NCBI RefSeq assembly: GCF_016765775.1
Contig: NZ_JAESVN010000005.1
Coordinates: 264,636 to 328,635, forward strand
Length of the DNA stretch: 64,000 nt
Direction: 5' to 3'
DNA from: Szabonella alba
GTDB taxonomy: Bacteria > Pseudomonadota > Alphaproteobacteria > Rhodobacterales > Rhodobacteraceae
Shown here: piece after piece, positions 17,264 to 26,737 of the stretch
Layout of the letters: the number at the start of each line of letters is the position of its first letter
Position numbering within the stretch: position 1 is the first letter of the stretch
Notes under the pieces: model-generated
Told to the model about the DNA's origin: nothing
Seen by the model: the letters and a program-made list of their open reading frames with translations, nothing else
Databases searched by the model: none
Program-made: the position numbers and the translations under genes

Positions 17264-19627
17264 ATGCCCGATCTTCTGCTTGAACTTTTCTCCGAGGAAA
17301 TTCCCGCCCGGATGCAGGCCCGCGCCTCGGATGATCTGCGGCGGCTGGTGACGGATGGGCTGGTCGAGGCGGGATTGACCTATGCCTCGGCGGGCGCCTT
17401 TGCGACGCCGCGCCGTCTGGTACTGACGATCGAGGGGCTGTCGGCCCGGTCGCAGCCGCTGCGCGAGGAGCGCAAAGGCCCCAAGGCCGATGCGCCCGAT
17501 GCGGCGCTTCAGGGCTTTCTGCGCTCAACCGGGCTGACGAAGGACCAGCTGGAGTTGCGGGATGACAAGAAGGGGCAGGTCTGGTTCGCGGTGATTGAAA
17601 AACCGGGGCGCGAGGCTGCCGAAATCGTGGCCGGGGTGGTTGAGGCGACGATCCGCAATTTCCCATGGCCGAAGTCGATGCGCTGGGGGACGGGCAGTTT
17701 GCGCTGGGTGCGCCCGCTGCAGTCGATCCTGTGTCTCTTGAGCGATGAATCCGGGGCCGAGGTCGTGCCGGTCACGGTGGATCACCTGACAGCAGGCAAC
17801 ACGACCGAAGGGCATCGTTTCATGGCGCAGGGGCGTTTTGCGGTCAGCAATTTCGACGATTACCGCGCGAAACTGCGCCGCGCCTTTGTCATGCTGGACC
17901 CGGCCGAGCGCGCCGCGACGATTGAGGCCGAGGCCAGCAATCAGGCCTTTGCGCGCGGGCTGGAACTGGTGCCGGATGCCGGGCTGCTGGCCGAGGTTTC
18001 GGGGCTGGTGGAATGGCCCGTGGTCCTGATGGGCGATATTGGTGCGGATTTCCTGCATCTGCCGCCCGAGGTGCTGCAAACCTCGATGAAAGAGCATCAG
18101 AAGTTCTTTTCGGTCAAGAACCCGAAAACCGGGCGGATTGAGGCTTATGTGACTGTTGCCAACCGCGAAACAAAAGACCATGGCGCGACGATCCTTGCAG
18201 GCAACGGCAAGGTGCTGGCGGCGCGCCTTTCGGATGCGCGGTTCTTCTGGGACAATGACCTGCGGGTGGCGAAGGCGGGGATGGGGGATTGGGCCGAGGG
18301 CCTGAAATCCGTGACCTTCCACAACAAGCTGGGGAGCCAGGCGGACCGGATTGACCGGATCGCGGCGCTGGCGCGGGAAATCGCGCCGTTGGTTGGGGCG
18401 GATGCCGATCAGGCAGAGCGCGCGGCGCGTCTGGCCAAGCTGGACCTGCGGTCGGCGATGGTGGGGGAATTCCCGGAATTGCAGGGCGTCATGGGGCGGT
18501 ATTATGTGCTGGAGGCCCTGTCGGCTGATGCGGCTGGAGGCCCCGGGTCAAGCCCGGGGCGGGTATCCGCGATTGCCGATGCCGCGCGGGATCACTATTC
18601 GCCGCTGGGGCCCTCGGACGCCGTGCCGACAGAACCTGTGAGCGTGGCGGTGGCACTGGCCGATAAGCTGGACACGCTGACCGGGTTCTGGGCGATTGAC
18701 GAGAAACCGACGGGCAGCAAGGACCCCTTTGCGCTGCGGCGGGCGGCGCTGGGGGTTATCCGACTGGTGTTGGGGAATGGGGTGCGCGGGCATCTTCTCG
18801 ACATCATTGATGTTTCTGCAGCGCAGGTTTGGTACTCACCCGCCTTGGCTCGATCACTCTACATGCTGCCCCAATCGCTCACGCCCGAGGCTAAGAACTG
18901 GCTTGGGGTTTGCCATGTACATCCAACAGAAGCAGGCGAAGAGCCGCCAGTGTTCCTATGTTCCTTTGTCGAGTTTCACACCGCTCTAAGGTCAGAACTA
19001 GTTGTGGACGATGCTGAGGTTTGGTTCGACGACCTTGATGCTGACCACCAACTTGTGGACGATCGTATCATTAAAGGAGACCGCCGTCTCCGCAGCCTCA
19101 CCGCCGACCTCCTCGCCTTCTTCCACGACCGCCTCAAGGTATTCCTCCGCGACGAAGGCATCCGCCACGACATCATCGACGCCTGCATCGCCATGCCGGG
19201 CAATGACGACCTGACGCTGCTGGTCACCCGCGCCCGCGCGCTGTCGGAGTTCCTGAAATCCGATGACGGCACCAATCTTGTGCAGGGCTTCAAGCGGGCC
19301 AATAACATTCTGACCCAGGCCGAGGACAAGGACGGGGTGGAATATTCCTTCGGCGCCGATCCGAAATTCGCCGAAACCGAGGCCGAGCGCGCGCTGTTCG
19401 CCGCCCTTGATTCCGCCGAGGCCACCATCGCCCCGGCCATGCAGGCCGAGGATTTCCCGGCGGCGATGGCAGCCCTTGCCAAACTCCGCGCCCCGATTGA
19501 TGCGTTTTTCGAAACGGTGCAGGTCAATGCCGACAGTGAAATCCTGCGCCGCAACCGGCTGAACCTTCTGCACCGCATCCGCGCGGCCTGCGCGCCGGTG
19601 GCTGACCTCACGCGGATCGAAGGCTAG
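17264..19627 (+). CDS. glyS: Glycine--tRNA ligase beta subunit, enlarged by an internal insertion
   Basis: tRNA-binding beta subunit of glycyl-tRNA synthetase. It is 787 residues, about 100 longer than the usual 690 or so. It begins with the typical LLLELFSEEIPARMQ and has FPKSMRW-like FPWPKSMRWG, KEHQKFF, and the HD-like LGSQADRIDRI...GEFPELQGVMGRYY region; the C-terminal anticodon-binding part resumes at DLLAFFHDRLKVFLRDEGIRHD and ends NRLNLLHRIRAAC. Two additions stand out: a palindromic element at codons 426-432 and a lower-GC segment of about 95 codons (roughly residues 510-605) that is unlike GlyS. Both keep the frame open. The enzyme is essential, so the extra parts are presumably tolerated. 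Confidence 0.9.
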   Translation: MPDLLLELFSEEIPARMQARASDDLRRLVTDGLVEAGLTYASAGAFATPRRLVLTIEGLSARSQPLREERKGPKADAPDAALQGFLRSTGLTKDQLELRDDKKGQVWFAVIEKPGREAAEIVAGVVEATIRNFPWPKSMRWGTGSLRWVRPLQSILCLLSDESGAEVVPVTVDHLTAGNTTEGHRFMAQGRFAVSNFDDYRAKLRRAFVMLDPAERAATIEAEASNQAFARGLELVPDAGLLAEVSGLVEWPVVLMGDIGADFLHLPPEVLQTSMKEHQKFFSVKNPKTGRIEAYVTVANRETKDHGATILAGNGKVLAARLSDARFFWDNDLRVAKAGMGDWAEGLKSVTFHNKLGSQADRIDRIAALAREIAPLVGADADQAERAARLAKLDLRSAMVGEFPELQGVMGRYYVLEALSADAAGGPGSSPGRVSAIADAARDHYSPLGPSDAVPTEPVSVAVALADKLDTLTGFWAIDEKPTGSKDPFALRRAALGVIRLVLGNGVRGHLLDIIDVSAAQVWYSPALARSLYMLPQSLTPEAKNWLGVCHVHPTEAGEEPPVFLCSFVEFHTALRSELVVDDAEVWFDDLDADHQLVDDRIIKGDRRLRSLTADLLAFFHDRLKVFLRDEGIRHDIIDACIAMPGNDDLTLLVTRARALSEFLKSDDGTNLVQGFKRANNILTQAEDKDGVEYSFGADPKFAETEAERALFAALDSAEATIAPAMQAEDFPAAMAALAKLRAPIDAFFETVQVNADSEILRRNRLNLLHRIRAACAPVADLTRIEG
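18540..18560 (+). repeat. Palindromic element inside the glyS coding sequence
   Basis: CCCCGGG-TCAAG-CCCGGGG, extended by one outer G-C pair, forms an 8-bp stem with a 5-base loop. It encodes a PGSSPG-type stretch at a loop position between VLEALSADAAG and RVSAIADAA. Palindromes of this CCCGGG-TCAAG-CCCGGG form are frequent between genes in alphaproteobacteria; here the copy sits within a gene and keeps the frame. Confidence 0.7.
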
Positions 19628-19630
19628 GGC

Positions 19631-19699
19631 GGGGCAGGGGGCGTCCTGCCCCCTCGGCCTTCGGCCTTCACCCCCGGGGATATTTGCCGACAGAAAAAG
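19631..19699 (+). repeat. Modular intergenic repeat, copy 2
   Basis: Directly after the glyS stop there is a hairpin GGGGCAGG/CCTGCCCC (19631-19652), a small hairpin GGCC-TTC-GGCC (19656-19666), and then the core CCCCCGGGGATATTTG..GACAGAAAAAG (19670-19699). Layout is the same as the copy upstream of uvrD. The first hairpin may also act as the glyS transcription terminator, although no U-tract follows it. Confidence 0.7.
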
Positions 19700-19707
19700 C
19701 CCGCGTC

Positions 19708-19785
19708 CCTTTTTCTGTCCTGAAATATCCTCGGGGGGAGGGCCTGCCGCTTGCGGCAGGTCCGTCGGGGGGCAGACAGCCCCCC
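19708..19785 (-). repeat. Modular intergenic repeat, copy 3 (inverted)
   Basis: Read on the minus strand this is the same element: a C6/G6 hairpin (19768-19785), a hairpin CCTGCCGC-TT-GCGGCAGG (19743-19760) and the core ending GACAGAAAAAG (19708-19737). It faces copy 2 head to head with fewer than 10 bases between, so the pair forms one long imperfect palindrome. Confidence 0.7.
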
Positions 19786-19875
19786 GTGCCTTGGCCTCCC
19801 CGTTCTGCGGCCCCGTAACGCTTGCGTGACCCGCGATTGGCACTATGCTGCGGCCACAAACCGGAAGGTGCCGCA

Positions 19876-22437
19876 GTGCAGAAATTCGACCCCCTCCCCG
19901 ATTTTGCGGAAATCACGCCAAGTGCGGCAATCGCGGCCCAAACCCATGGCTGGCGGGCGAAATGCCTGCAGCGGCTGATCCGGCTGGACATGCCGGTGCC
20001 GCGCTCGGTTTCGCTGCCGGCCAGTCTTGTGCGGTGCATCGCGGCGGGGCAGGCGATGGATTATGCCTCGGTGCTGCATTTGTTCGGGGAACGGCCCCTG
20101 ATCTCGGTGCGCCCCTCCCCGGCCAATCCGGACTGGGGCGGGCCTTCGACGGTTCTGAATATCGGCATGAACGGCGCGCGCCATGCCGAACTGGTTGAAC
20201 GGCACGGGCAGGCGGCGGCCGATGCGCTGTATCTGCGCTTCGTGCAGGGCTATGCGGTGCATGTGGCGCGGCTGGACCCGGACATGTTTGAGGGGCGCGA
20301 GCCTTCGGGTGAGGCGCTGCGCGCGGCGCTGCGCGCCTATGCCGATGAGATGGAGGAACCTTTCCCCGAAGATCCCGCGCGGCAATTGTCCGAGGTGCTG
20401 CGGTCGATGGCGCGGGCCTGGGAGGGCACATCGGCGCGGCTGTTGCGACAGGCCAAGGGCGCGCCCGAGGATGCCGCATTGGGGCTGGTCGTGCAGGCAA
20501 TGGCGCAGGGGATCGGGCAGGGCATATCGGGTTCGGGCGTCATCCAGTTCGTCGATCCGGTGACGGGTGAGCCGCAGATCACCGGGCGCTGGCTGCGGCA
20601 GGCGCAGGACCGCGCGGCGCTGCGCGATACGGATGAGGCGCTCTATCTGACGCGCGATGCGCGCGGGCCGTCCTTGCAGGATATCGCGCCCGGGATCTTT
20701 GAGACGCTGTCGCGTCAGGGCACCGCCTGCCGCGCCAAGCTGCGCGAGGAAATGCAGATCGAGTTCACCATCGAGGATGGTCGCCTTGCGGTGATTGATG
20801 CGGTTCGGGTGCAGCGGTCCAGCCGCGCGGGGCTGCGGATTGCGGTCGATCTGGCGGATGCGGGCATCATCACCCGCAATGAGGCGCTGCTGCGGGTTGA
20901 ACCGCGCGCCCTGTCGGAACTGCTGCATCCGCAGGTCGATCCGCGCGGACCCCGCGATGTCTTTGCACGCGGCATTGCCGCCAGCCCGGGCGGTGCAACA
21001 GGGCGGATCGTGTTTTCCTCTGCCGGTGCGCAGGCCAGCGCCGCGCGGGGGGAGCCTTGCATCCTTGTCAAACGCGAGACCGCGCCCGAGGATATCCGCG
21101 GCATGCATTCGGCGGCGGGGGTGCTGACCGAACGGGGGGGCATCACCTCGCACGCCGCAGTGATCGGGCGGGGACTGGGCCTGCCCTGCATCGTGGGTGC
21201 ATCCGATCTGCGGATCGACCCGCGCGAACGCCGCATCACCGGCGCGGATGGGCGGGTATTCCGCGAAGGCGATATCGTGACGGTGGACGGCACCACCGGT
21301 GAGGTGCTGGCCGGGGCTGCGGATATGCTGCCGCCCGCGCTGGACGGCCATTTCCGCAAGCTGCTGTCCTGGGCCGATGCGGTGCGCGATATCGGCATCC
21401 GGGCCAATGCCGACACACCCGCCGATGCGCAGACCGCCCGGGATTTCGAGGCGCAGGGCATCGGTCTGTGCCGGACCGAACATATGTTCTTTGAGGATGC
21501 CCGGCTGGTCGCGATGCGGGAGATGATCTTTGCCGACAGTCCCAAGGACCGGGCGGCGGCACTGGCGCGGATCCTGCCGATGCAGCGCAATGATTTCGTG
21601 CAACTGTTCGAGATCATGGAAGGTCTGCCGGTCTGTATCCGGCTGTTCGATCCGCCTTTGCATGAATTTCTGCCTCATTCACGCGACGGGATGCGGGAAC
21701 TTGCCGAGGCGCTGGACCGCCCGCTGTCCGAGGTGACGCGCCGGGCCGAGGCGCTGACGGAATTCAACCCGATGCTGGGCATGCGCGGCGTGCGGCTGGG
21801 GATCGTGCTGCCCGAGATCTACGACATGCAGGCGCAGGCGATTTTTGAGGCGACGATCGAGATTGCCGCCCGGGGCGGGTCGGTCGTGCCGGAAATCATG
21901 ATCCCGCTGGTTTCGGCCAAACGCGAGGTGGAACTGGTCAAGACGCGCGTCGATGCGGTCGCGGCAAAGGTGCGCACCGCCAAATCGCGTGATTTCGACT
22001 ACAAGCTGGGCGTGATGGTCGAGACGCCCCGGGCCGCGCTCAGGGCAGGCGATATCGCCCAGCATGCGGCCTTTCTGTCCTTCGGCACGAATGACCTGAC
22101 GCAGATGACCTATGGTCTGTCGCGCGACGATGCCGGGCGTTTCATGAACACCTATGTCCAGCAGGGCGTCTTCCCCGAGGATCCGTTCCATATTCTGGAT
22201 GTCGACGGGGTGGGGGAGCTGTTGCTGATCGGCGCAGAACGCGGGCGGCGCACGCGGGAAAAGCTGGTTCTGTCGATCTGCGGCGAACATGGCGGCAACC
22301 CCGAATCAATCTCCTTCTGCCGCAAGGCGGGGTTTGATTATGTCTCCTGCTCGCCCTATCGGGTGCCGCTGGCCCGGCTTGCCGCAGCGCATCTGGCGCT
22401 GTTGGAGCCGTTGATTGAGGATGTGGAAATTCAATAG
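19876..22437 (+). CDS. Divergent pyruvate, phosphate dikinase / PEP-utilising enzyme
   Basis: An 853-residue relative of PpdK, which interconverts pyruvate and PEP. The phosphohistidine domain is intact (GGITSHAAVIGRGLGLPCIVG), as is the C-terminal PEP/pyruvate TIM barrel (GLCRTEHMFF, FNPMLGMRGVRLG, FGTNDLTQMTYG, and the acid-base cysteine in SICGEHGGNP). The N-terminal ATP-grasp half is atypical: the GGKGANLAEM start is not recognisable and the canonical VRSGARxSMPGMMDTVLNLG reads VRPSPANPDWGGPSTVLNIG. It may therefore use another phosphoryl donor or be a regulatory paralogue. GTG start chosen because GGAAGG precedes it by 7 bases; the frame extends upstream without an RBS. Confidence 0.85.
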   Translation: MQKFDPLPDFAEITPSAAIAAQTHGWRAKCLQRLIRLDMPVPRSVSLPASLVRCIAAGQAMDYASVLHLFGERPLISVRPSPANPDWGGPSTVLNIGMNGARHAELVERHGQAAADALYLRFVQGYAVHVARLDPDMFEGREPSGEALRAALRAYADEMEEPFPEDPARQLSEVLRSMARAWEGTSARLLRQAKGAPEDAALGLVVQAMAQGIGQGISGSGVIQFVDPVTGEPQITGRWLRQAQDRAALRDTDEALYLTRDARGPSLQDIAPGIFETLSRQGTACRAKLREEMQIEFTIEDGRLAVIDAVRVQRSSRAGLRIAVDLADAGIITRNEALLRVEPRALSELLHPQVDPRGPRDVFARGIAASPGGATGRIVFSSAGAQASAARGEPCILVKRETAPEDIRGMHSAAGVLTERGGITSHAAVIGRGLGLPCIVGASDLRIDPRERRITGADGRVFREGDIVTVDGTTGEVLAGAADMLPPALDGHFRKLLSWADAVRDIGIRANADTPADAQTARDFEAQGIGLCRTEHMFFEDARLVAMREMIFADSPKDRAAALARILPMQRNDFVQLFEIMEGLPVCIRLFDPPLHEFLPHSRDGMRELAEALDRPLSEVTRRAEALTEFNPMLGMRGVRLGIVLPEIYDMQAQAIFEATIEIAARGGSVVPEIMIPLVSAKREVELVKTRVDAVAAKVRTAKSRDFDYKLGVMVETPRAALRAGDIAQHAAFLSFGTNDLTQMTYGLSRDDAGRFMNTYVQQGVFPEDPFHILDVDGVGELLLIGAERGRRTREKLVLSICGEHGGNPESISFCRKAGFDYVSCSPYRVPLARLAAAHLALLEPLIEDVEIQ

Positions 22438-22611
22438 GTTAGCGATAGCCATCGGCCAGGTTTCGCCGATCTTTGACTGCGCGCTGTTGCAATTATGTAA
22501 CACAATGTGGACAGTTTGATATTTTTGCAGTAAGGCTCACCCCGCTGCCTGCGGACAGGGCCGGTTTTACCGGTCTGGGTGGCCTATTGAAACAACCCGG
22601 GAAAACGACCC

Positions 22612-23247
22612 ATGCGCTTGTGCAAAAGCACGCTGGGCGGCCTTATATTGCTGCTTGCTACGGGTGTGACATCTCACGCCGATGTCACCACCAGCCAATC
22701 GAATGCGCCGGTTTCGCGCATTTCCGGCCTGCTATCTCTTGAGCATTCTGCCTTGGCCAATGTGCCCAAGGCAACACGTAAAAGCACCGAGAAGGGCAGT
22801 TCACAGGTTAGTTATGACCGCGTCTGGCTGGCGGATCAGCCTGCGGTGAGCGGCGGTCAGGAATGGGCCTGTCTTGCCAAGGCGCTGTATTTCGAGGCGC
22901 GGGGCGAGACGGTGAAGGGTCAGTTTGCGGTGGCCGAGGTGATCCTGAACCGGGTCGACAGCGGGGCCTATCCGAATTCGGTCTGTGCGGTTGTCAATCA
23001 GGGATCAGGGCGCCGCAACGCCTGTCAGTTTTCCTTTACTTGCGATGGCAAGGATGACCGGATCCGCGAGGCCGATGCCTATGATGCGGCGGGCAAGATC
23101 GCGCAGGTGATGTTGAGCGGCGCGCCCCGGAAGCTGACGCAGGGGGCCACGCATTTCCATACCACGCAGGTCCGGCCCCGCTGGGCGCATCGCTTTCCGC
23201 GCACGGCGCAGATCGGTGCACATCTGTTCTATCGTCAGCCGCTCTGA
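22612..23247 (+). CDS. Cell wall hydrolase, SleB/Hydrolase_2 family
   Basis: A 211-residue secreted protein with an N-terminal signal peptide (residues 1-23, CKSTLGGLILLLATGVTSHA). The hydrolase_2 domain (about 90-210) shows CLAKALYFEARGET with the catalytic glutamate, VAEVILNRVDSGAYPNSVC, CQFSFTCDG and GATHFHTTQVRPRW. Such enzymes cleave peptidoglycan in the periplasm. The 174-base gap upstream is AT-rich around 22485-22530 and likely holds its promoter. It is not in an operon with the preceding dikinase-like gene. Confidence 0.9.
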   Translation: MRLCKSTLGGLILLLATGVTSHADVTTSQSNAPVSRISGLLSLEHSALANVPKATRKSTEKGSSQVSYDRVWLADQPAVSGGQEWACLAKALYFEARGETVKGQFAVAEVILNRVDSGAYPNSVCAVVNQGSGRRNACQFSFTCDGKDDRIREADAYDAAGKIAQVMLSGAPRKLTQGATHFHTTQVRPRWAHRFPRTAQIGAHLFYRQPL

Positions 23248-23410
23248 TCAGTCCGCACGCTCTGACCTGCCTGCAAAGGGTTTGCAAAAGGGGCGCGGAT
23301 GTCGCGGCCCTTGCACCGGGGGGCGGCTTCGGGCAAGCGGGGGGCGCGGCGGGTGGTGATCCTGCCCGCGACGACCGGCCCTGAACCAGCCCTCTGGCGC
23401 GGAGACGCAG

Positions 23411-24304
23411 ATGACCAGCGATATCAGCCTTGCCTTCGCCCATCCCGAGGAGCGGGCAGCGGCCTCGGCCAGCGCCGATCCGCGCGACCGGATCAGCCTG
23501 CGCGACCATGTGGTCGAGGCCGATATCGGCGCCTTTCAGCAGGAGCGCGGACAAAAGCAGCGCCTGCGCTTCAACGTGGTTGTTGAAACCCGTCCCCATC
23601 CCGCGCCCCTGGCCGATGATGTCGATCTGATCCTGTCCTATGACCGGATCACGGAATCGATTGAGGCGGAACTTGCCGAAGAGCGGCTGAACCTTCTGGA
23701 AACGCTGGCCGAACGAGTGGCCGAGCGGGTGCTGGCAGAACCGCAGGCGATGCGGGCCTTCGTGCGGATCGAGAAGCTGGACCGTGGCCCCGGCGCCTTG
23801 GGCGTCGAGATCGTGCGGTCTCGCGCCGGGGTGCCGATGCGGGTTGATGAGGCGGCGGTGCATCCGGTTGTTGTGCATCTGGACAATGCCGCCCTTGCCG
23901 CTGACGATCTGCCCCGGCGGCTGGATCAGTGGGAGGCGCGGGGGCTGCCGGTGATCCTGACCGTGGGGCTGCCCGATCTGCCGCGCCCGGTGACCGGGCA
24001 CGGGCCAACGCAGCGCCGGATTGACCTTCTGGCCATTGAACAGAACGCCTGGGCGCTGGCCGCGCGCGATCCGCGCTGTGTGGTGGTGGCGACCCGGACC
24101 GAGATCGACTGGGCGATGAAACATGGCCGCACCATCGTCTGGGCGCCGTCAAAACTGGTGCTGGACGCGGTGGACGGGCCGCAATCGCGCGATCCGGTGG
24201 CACTGGCGCTGTGGCTGGCCGAGGTGATGGCAGCGGACCGTCTGCTTGTTCACGGTGGCGTTTCAGTTCCGGCGGGAAGCCGCGTGCCGGTTGAACGGCT
24301 CTGA
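23411..24304 (+). CDS. folB: Dihydroneopterin aldolase with C-terminal extension
   Basis: The first 140 residues are FolB (DISLRDHVVEADIGAF-like RISLRDHVVEADIGAF, LSYDRITESIEAEL, LLETLAERVAERVL, VRIEKLDRGPGALGVEI), the retro-aldol step that gives 6-hydroxymethyl-dihydropterin in folate synthesis. FolB normally ends here at about 120 residues; this one continues to 297. The extension ends with LALWLAEVMAADRLLVHGG, which reminds me of the C-terminal half of amino-acid-kinase folds (MfnE-like), but this is only a resemblance. It lies 82 bases upstream of folP in the same direction, so the two may be cotranscribed. Confidence 0.88.
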   Translation: MTSDISLAFAHPEERAAASASADPRDRISLRDHVVEADIGAFQQERGQKQRLRFNVVVETRPHPAPLADDVDLILSYDRITESIEAELAEERLNLLETLAERVAERVLAEPQAMRAFVRIEKLDRGPGALGVEIVRSRAGVPMRVDEAAVHPVVVHLDNAALAADDLPRRLDQWEARGLPVILTVGLPDLPRPVTGHGPTQRRIDLLAIEQNAWALAARDPRCVVVATRTEIDWAMKHGRTIVWAPSKLVLDAVDGPQSRDPVALALWLAEVMAADRLLVHGGVSVPAGSRVPVERL

Positions 24305-24386
24305 CGGCCGCCCTTGCTCCGGTCCGGGTGATGCGGCACATCAGAGGCCCGGCCCCGGGGATGAGGGGCGCGAACCAGCGGGCGGC

Positions 24387-25397
24387 ATGACTGTTTTCCG
24401 ACCTCTTCCGCAGACCGGACCGGCGCGCTCCGACACGGCACTGCCGCTGGCGGGGGGCTGGTGCTGGTTCAGCCATGCCGAAGTGCTGGAACGTGGCCGC
24501 GCGCCGCTGGTGATCCCGGTTGCGGAGGTGCCCGCCGGGGCGCTGGCGCGACTGACCGCGCCGCGGAACCTGTCGGATCTGCCCACAACACGCCCCGCCC
24601 TTATGGGTATTCTGAACGTGACGCCAGACAGCTTTTCCGATGGCGGTCGTTTTCTGGATGCGGGGCAGGCGGCGGCGCAGGCGCGCGCCATGGTGGCGGC
24701 GGGGGCCGATATTCTGGATATCGGTGGCGAAAGCACCCGGCCCGGATCGGCCGAGGTTCCCGAAGACGAAGAAATTGCGCGCACCGCACCGGTGATTGCC
24801 GCGCTGCGGGCTGAAGGGGTCGAAACGCCCATCTCGATCGACACGCGCAAGGCGGGCGTGGCGGGCGCGGCGCTGGCGGCGGGGGCGAATATCGTCAATG
24901 ATGTCGCGGCACTGGGCCATGATCCGGCGCTTGCACCACTGGTTGCGGAACGCGGCGTGCCGGTTTGCCTGATGCATGCGCAAGGCGACCCCGCGACGAT
25001 GCAGGATGATCCGCGCTATGACGATGTGGTGCTGGATGTCTATGACTATCTTGAAGCGCGCATCGCTGTGGCCGAGGCGGCGGGGATTTTGCGCGCGCGG
25101 ATCATCGTTGACCCCGGCATCGGTTTTGGCAAGACGCTGGCGCATAATCTGGCGCTGATCGCGCGACTGTCGATGTTTCACGCGCTGGGCTGTCCGATTC
25201 TGCTGGGCGCATCGCGCAAGCGGTTCATCGGCACGCTGAGCGATGAGCCGCAGGCCGACCGGCGGGTGGCGGGGTCGCTGGCCGTGGCGCTGGCCGGGGC
25301 GGCGCAGGGGGCGCAGATCCTGCGTGTCCATGACATGAAAGAGACACGACAGGCGCTGACCCTCTGGTCGGCCTGCAACGGAGGGACCACGCAATGA
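24387..25397 (+). CDS. folP: Dihydropteroate synthase
   Basis: Joins p-aminobenzoate to 6-hydroxymethyl-dihydropterin pyrophosphate; the sulfonamide target. The TIM-barrel domain (about 70-330) has [45 protein letters not shown], and [12 protein letters not shown]. The N-terminal 65 residues are an extension before the first strand. It has 336 residues. The stop overlaps the glmM start as ATGA, so folP and glmM are translationally coupled. Confidence 0.95.
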   Translation: MTVFRPLPQTGPARSDTALPLAGGWCWFSHAEVLERGRAPLVIPVAEVPAGALARLTAPRNLSDLPTTRPALMGILNVTPDSFSDGGRFLDAGQAAAQARAMVAAGADILDIGGESTRPGSAEVPEDEEIARTAPVIAALRAEGVETPISIDTRKAGVAGAALAAGANIVNDVAALGHDPALAPLVAERGVPVCLMHAQGDPATMQDDPRYDDVVLDVYDYLEARIAVAEAAGILRARIIVDPGIGFGKTLAHNLALIARLSMFHALGCPILLGASRKRFIGTLSDEPQADRRVAGSLAVALAGAAQGAQILRVHDMKETRQALTLWSACNGGTTQ

Positions 25398-26737
25398 GCC
25401 GCAAGCTTTTCGGAACTGATGGGGTGCGGGGACGGGCGAATAGCCATCCGATGACGGCGGAAATGGCGTTGCGGCTGGGCGCGGCTGCGGGGCGGTACTT
25501 CCGCCGAGACGGATCGGCCGCGCATCGCGTGGTGATCGGCAAGGATACGCGCCTGTCAGGCTATATGCTGGAAAACGCGCTGACGGCGGGGCTGACCTCG
25601 ACCGGGATGAATGTGCTGCTGCTGGGGCCGGTGCCGACCCCTGCGGTGGGGTTTCTGACCCGGTCGATGCGCGCCGATCTGGGGGTGATGATCTCGGCCA
25701 GCCACAACCCGGCGGATGACAATGGCATCAAGTTCTTCGGTCCCGACGGGTTCAAGCTGAGCGATGAGGCCGAAACCGCGATCGAGGCGATCCTTGAGGC
25801 CGAGATCGTGCCTGCGCGGCCCGAGAATATCGGACGGGCGCGGCGGATCGAGGATGCGCGGGGGCGCTATCAGGAATATGCCAAGACGACCTTTCCGGCG
25901 GGGCTGCGTCTGGACGGGCTGAAGGTGGTGGTCGATTGCGCCCATGGTGCGGCCTATAAGGTTGCCCCCGAGGTGCTGTGGGAACTGGGCGCGACGGTCG
26001 TGCCGGTCGGCGTGTCGCCCAACGGGCGCAATATCAATGACCGTGTCGGATCCACCCATGTCGAGACCGCCGCCGAGGCGGTGGTGCAGCATGGGGCGGA
26101 TGTGGGCATCTGTCTGGATGGTGATGCCGACCGGGTGATGATTCTGGATGAACAGGGCCGCGTTGCCGATGGCGACCAGATCATGGCGATGATGGCGGGC
26201 CGCTGGGCCGAGGAGGGGCGGCTGCGCGGTGGCGCGCTGGTCGCCACCGTCATGTCCAATCTGGGGCTGGAACGCTTCATGCAGGCGCGCGGTCTGCGGC
26301 TGGAGCGCACGGCGGTCGGAGATCGCTATGTGGTGGAACGGATGCGGGCGGGGGGCTTCAATCTGGGGGGCGAACAGTCCGGCCATATCGTGATGACCGA
26401 TTATGCGACAACGGGCGATGGCATGATCGCGGGTCTGCAATTCCTGTCGGAAATGGCGCGCACGGGCCAGCCCGCAAGCGCCCTGACACAGCAATTCGCC
26501 CCTGTGCCACAATTATTGAAAAATGTGCGGTATCAGTCGGGAAGTGACCCGATCGGGACATCAAATGTTCGAAAAGTGATAGATGATGCCGAGGCAAGAC
26601 TGGTCGGGACCGGGCGTTTGCTGATCCGGAAATCGGGGACCGAACCCTTGATCCGCGTGATGGCGGAATGTGAGGATGAACAGCTGCTGGCCGAAGTGGT
26701 GGATGACATTGTCGGCGCGGTCGAGGCGGCGGTCTGA
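25394..26737 (+). CDS. glmM: Phosphoglucosamine mutase
   Basis: Converts glucosamine-6-phosphate to glucosamine-1-phosphate for UDP-GlcNAc, feeding cell wall and LPS. 447 residues. Visible: N-terminal [13 protein letters not shown], the phosphoserine loop [17 protein letters not shown], the metal-binding loop [10 protein letters not shown], the sugar-binding [13 protein letters not shown], and the C-terminal phosphate-binding [12 protein letters not shown]. The folP-glmM pairing is common in bacteria. Confidence 0.97.
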   Translation: MSRKLFGTDGVRGRANSHPMTAEMALRLGAAAGRYFRRDGSAAHRVVIGKDTRLSGYMLENALTAGLTSTGMNVLLLGPVPTPAVGFLTRSMRADLGVMISASHNPADDNGIKFFGPDGFKLSDEAETAIEAILEAEIVPARPENIGRARRIEDARGRYQEYAKTTFPAGLRLDGLKVVVDCAHGAAYKVAPEVLWELGATVVPVGVSPNGRNINDRVGSTHVETAAEAVVQHGADVGICLDGDADRVMILDEQGRVADGDQIMAMMAGRWAEEGRLRGGALVATVMSNLGLERFMQARGLRLERTAVGDRYVVERMRAGGFNLGGEQSGHIVMTDYATTGDGMIAGLQFLSEMARTGQPASALTQQFAPVPQLLKNVRYQSGSDPIGTSNVRKVIDDAEARLVGTGRLLIRKSGTEPLIRVMAECEDEQLLAEVVDDIVGAVEAAV

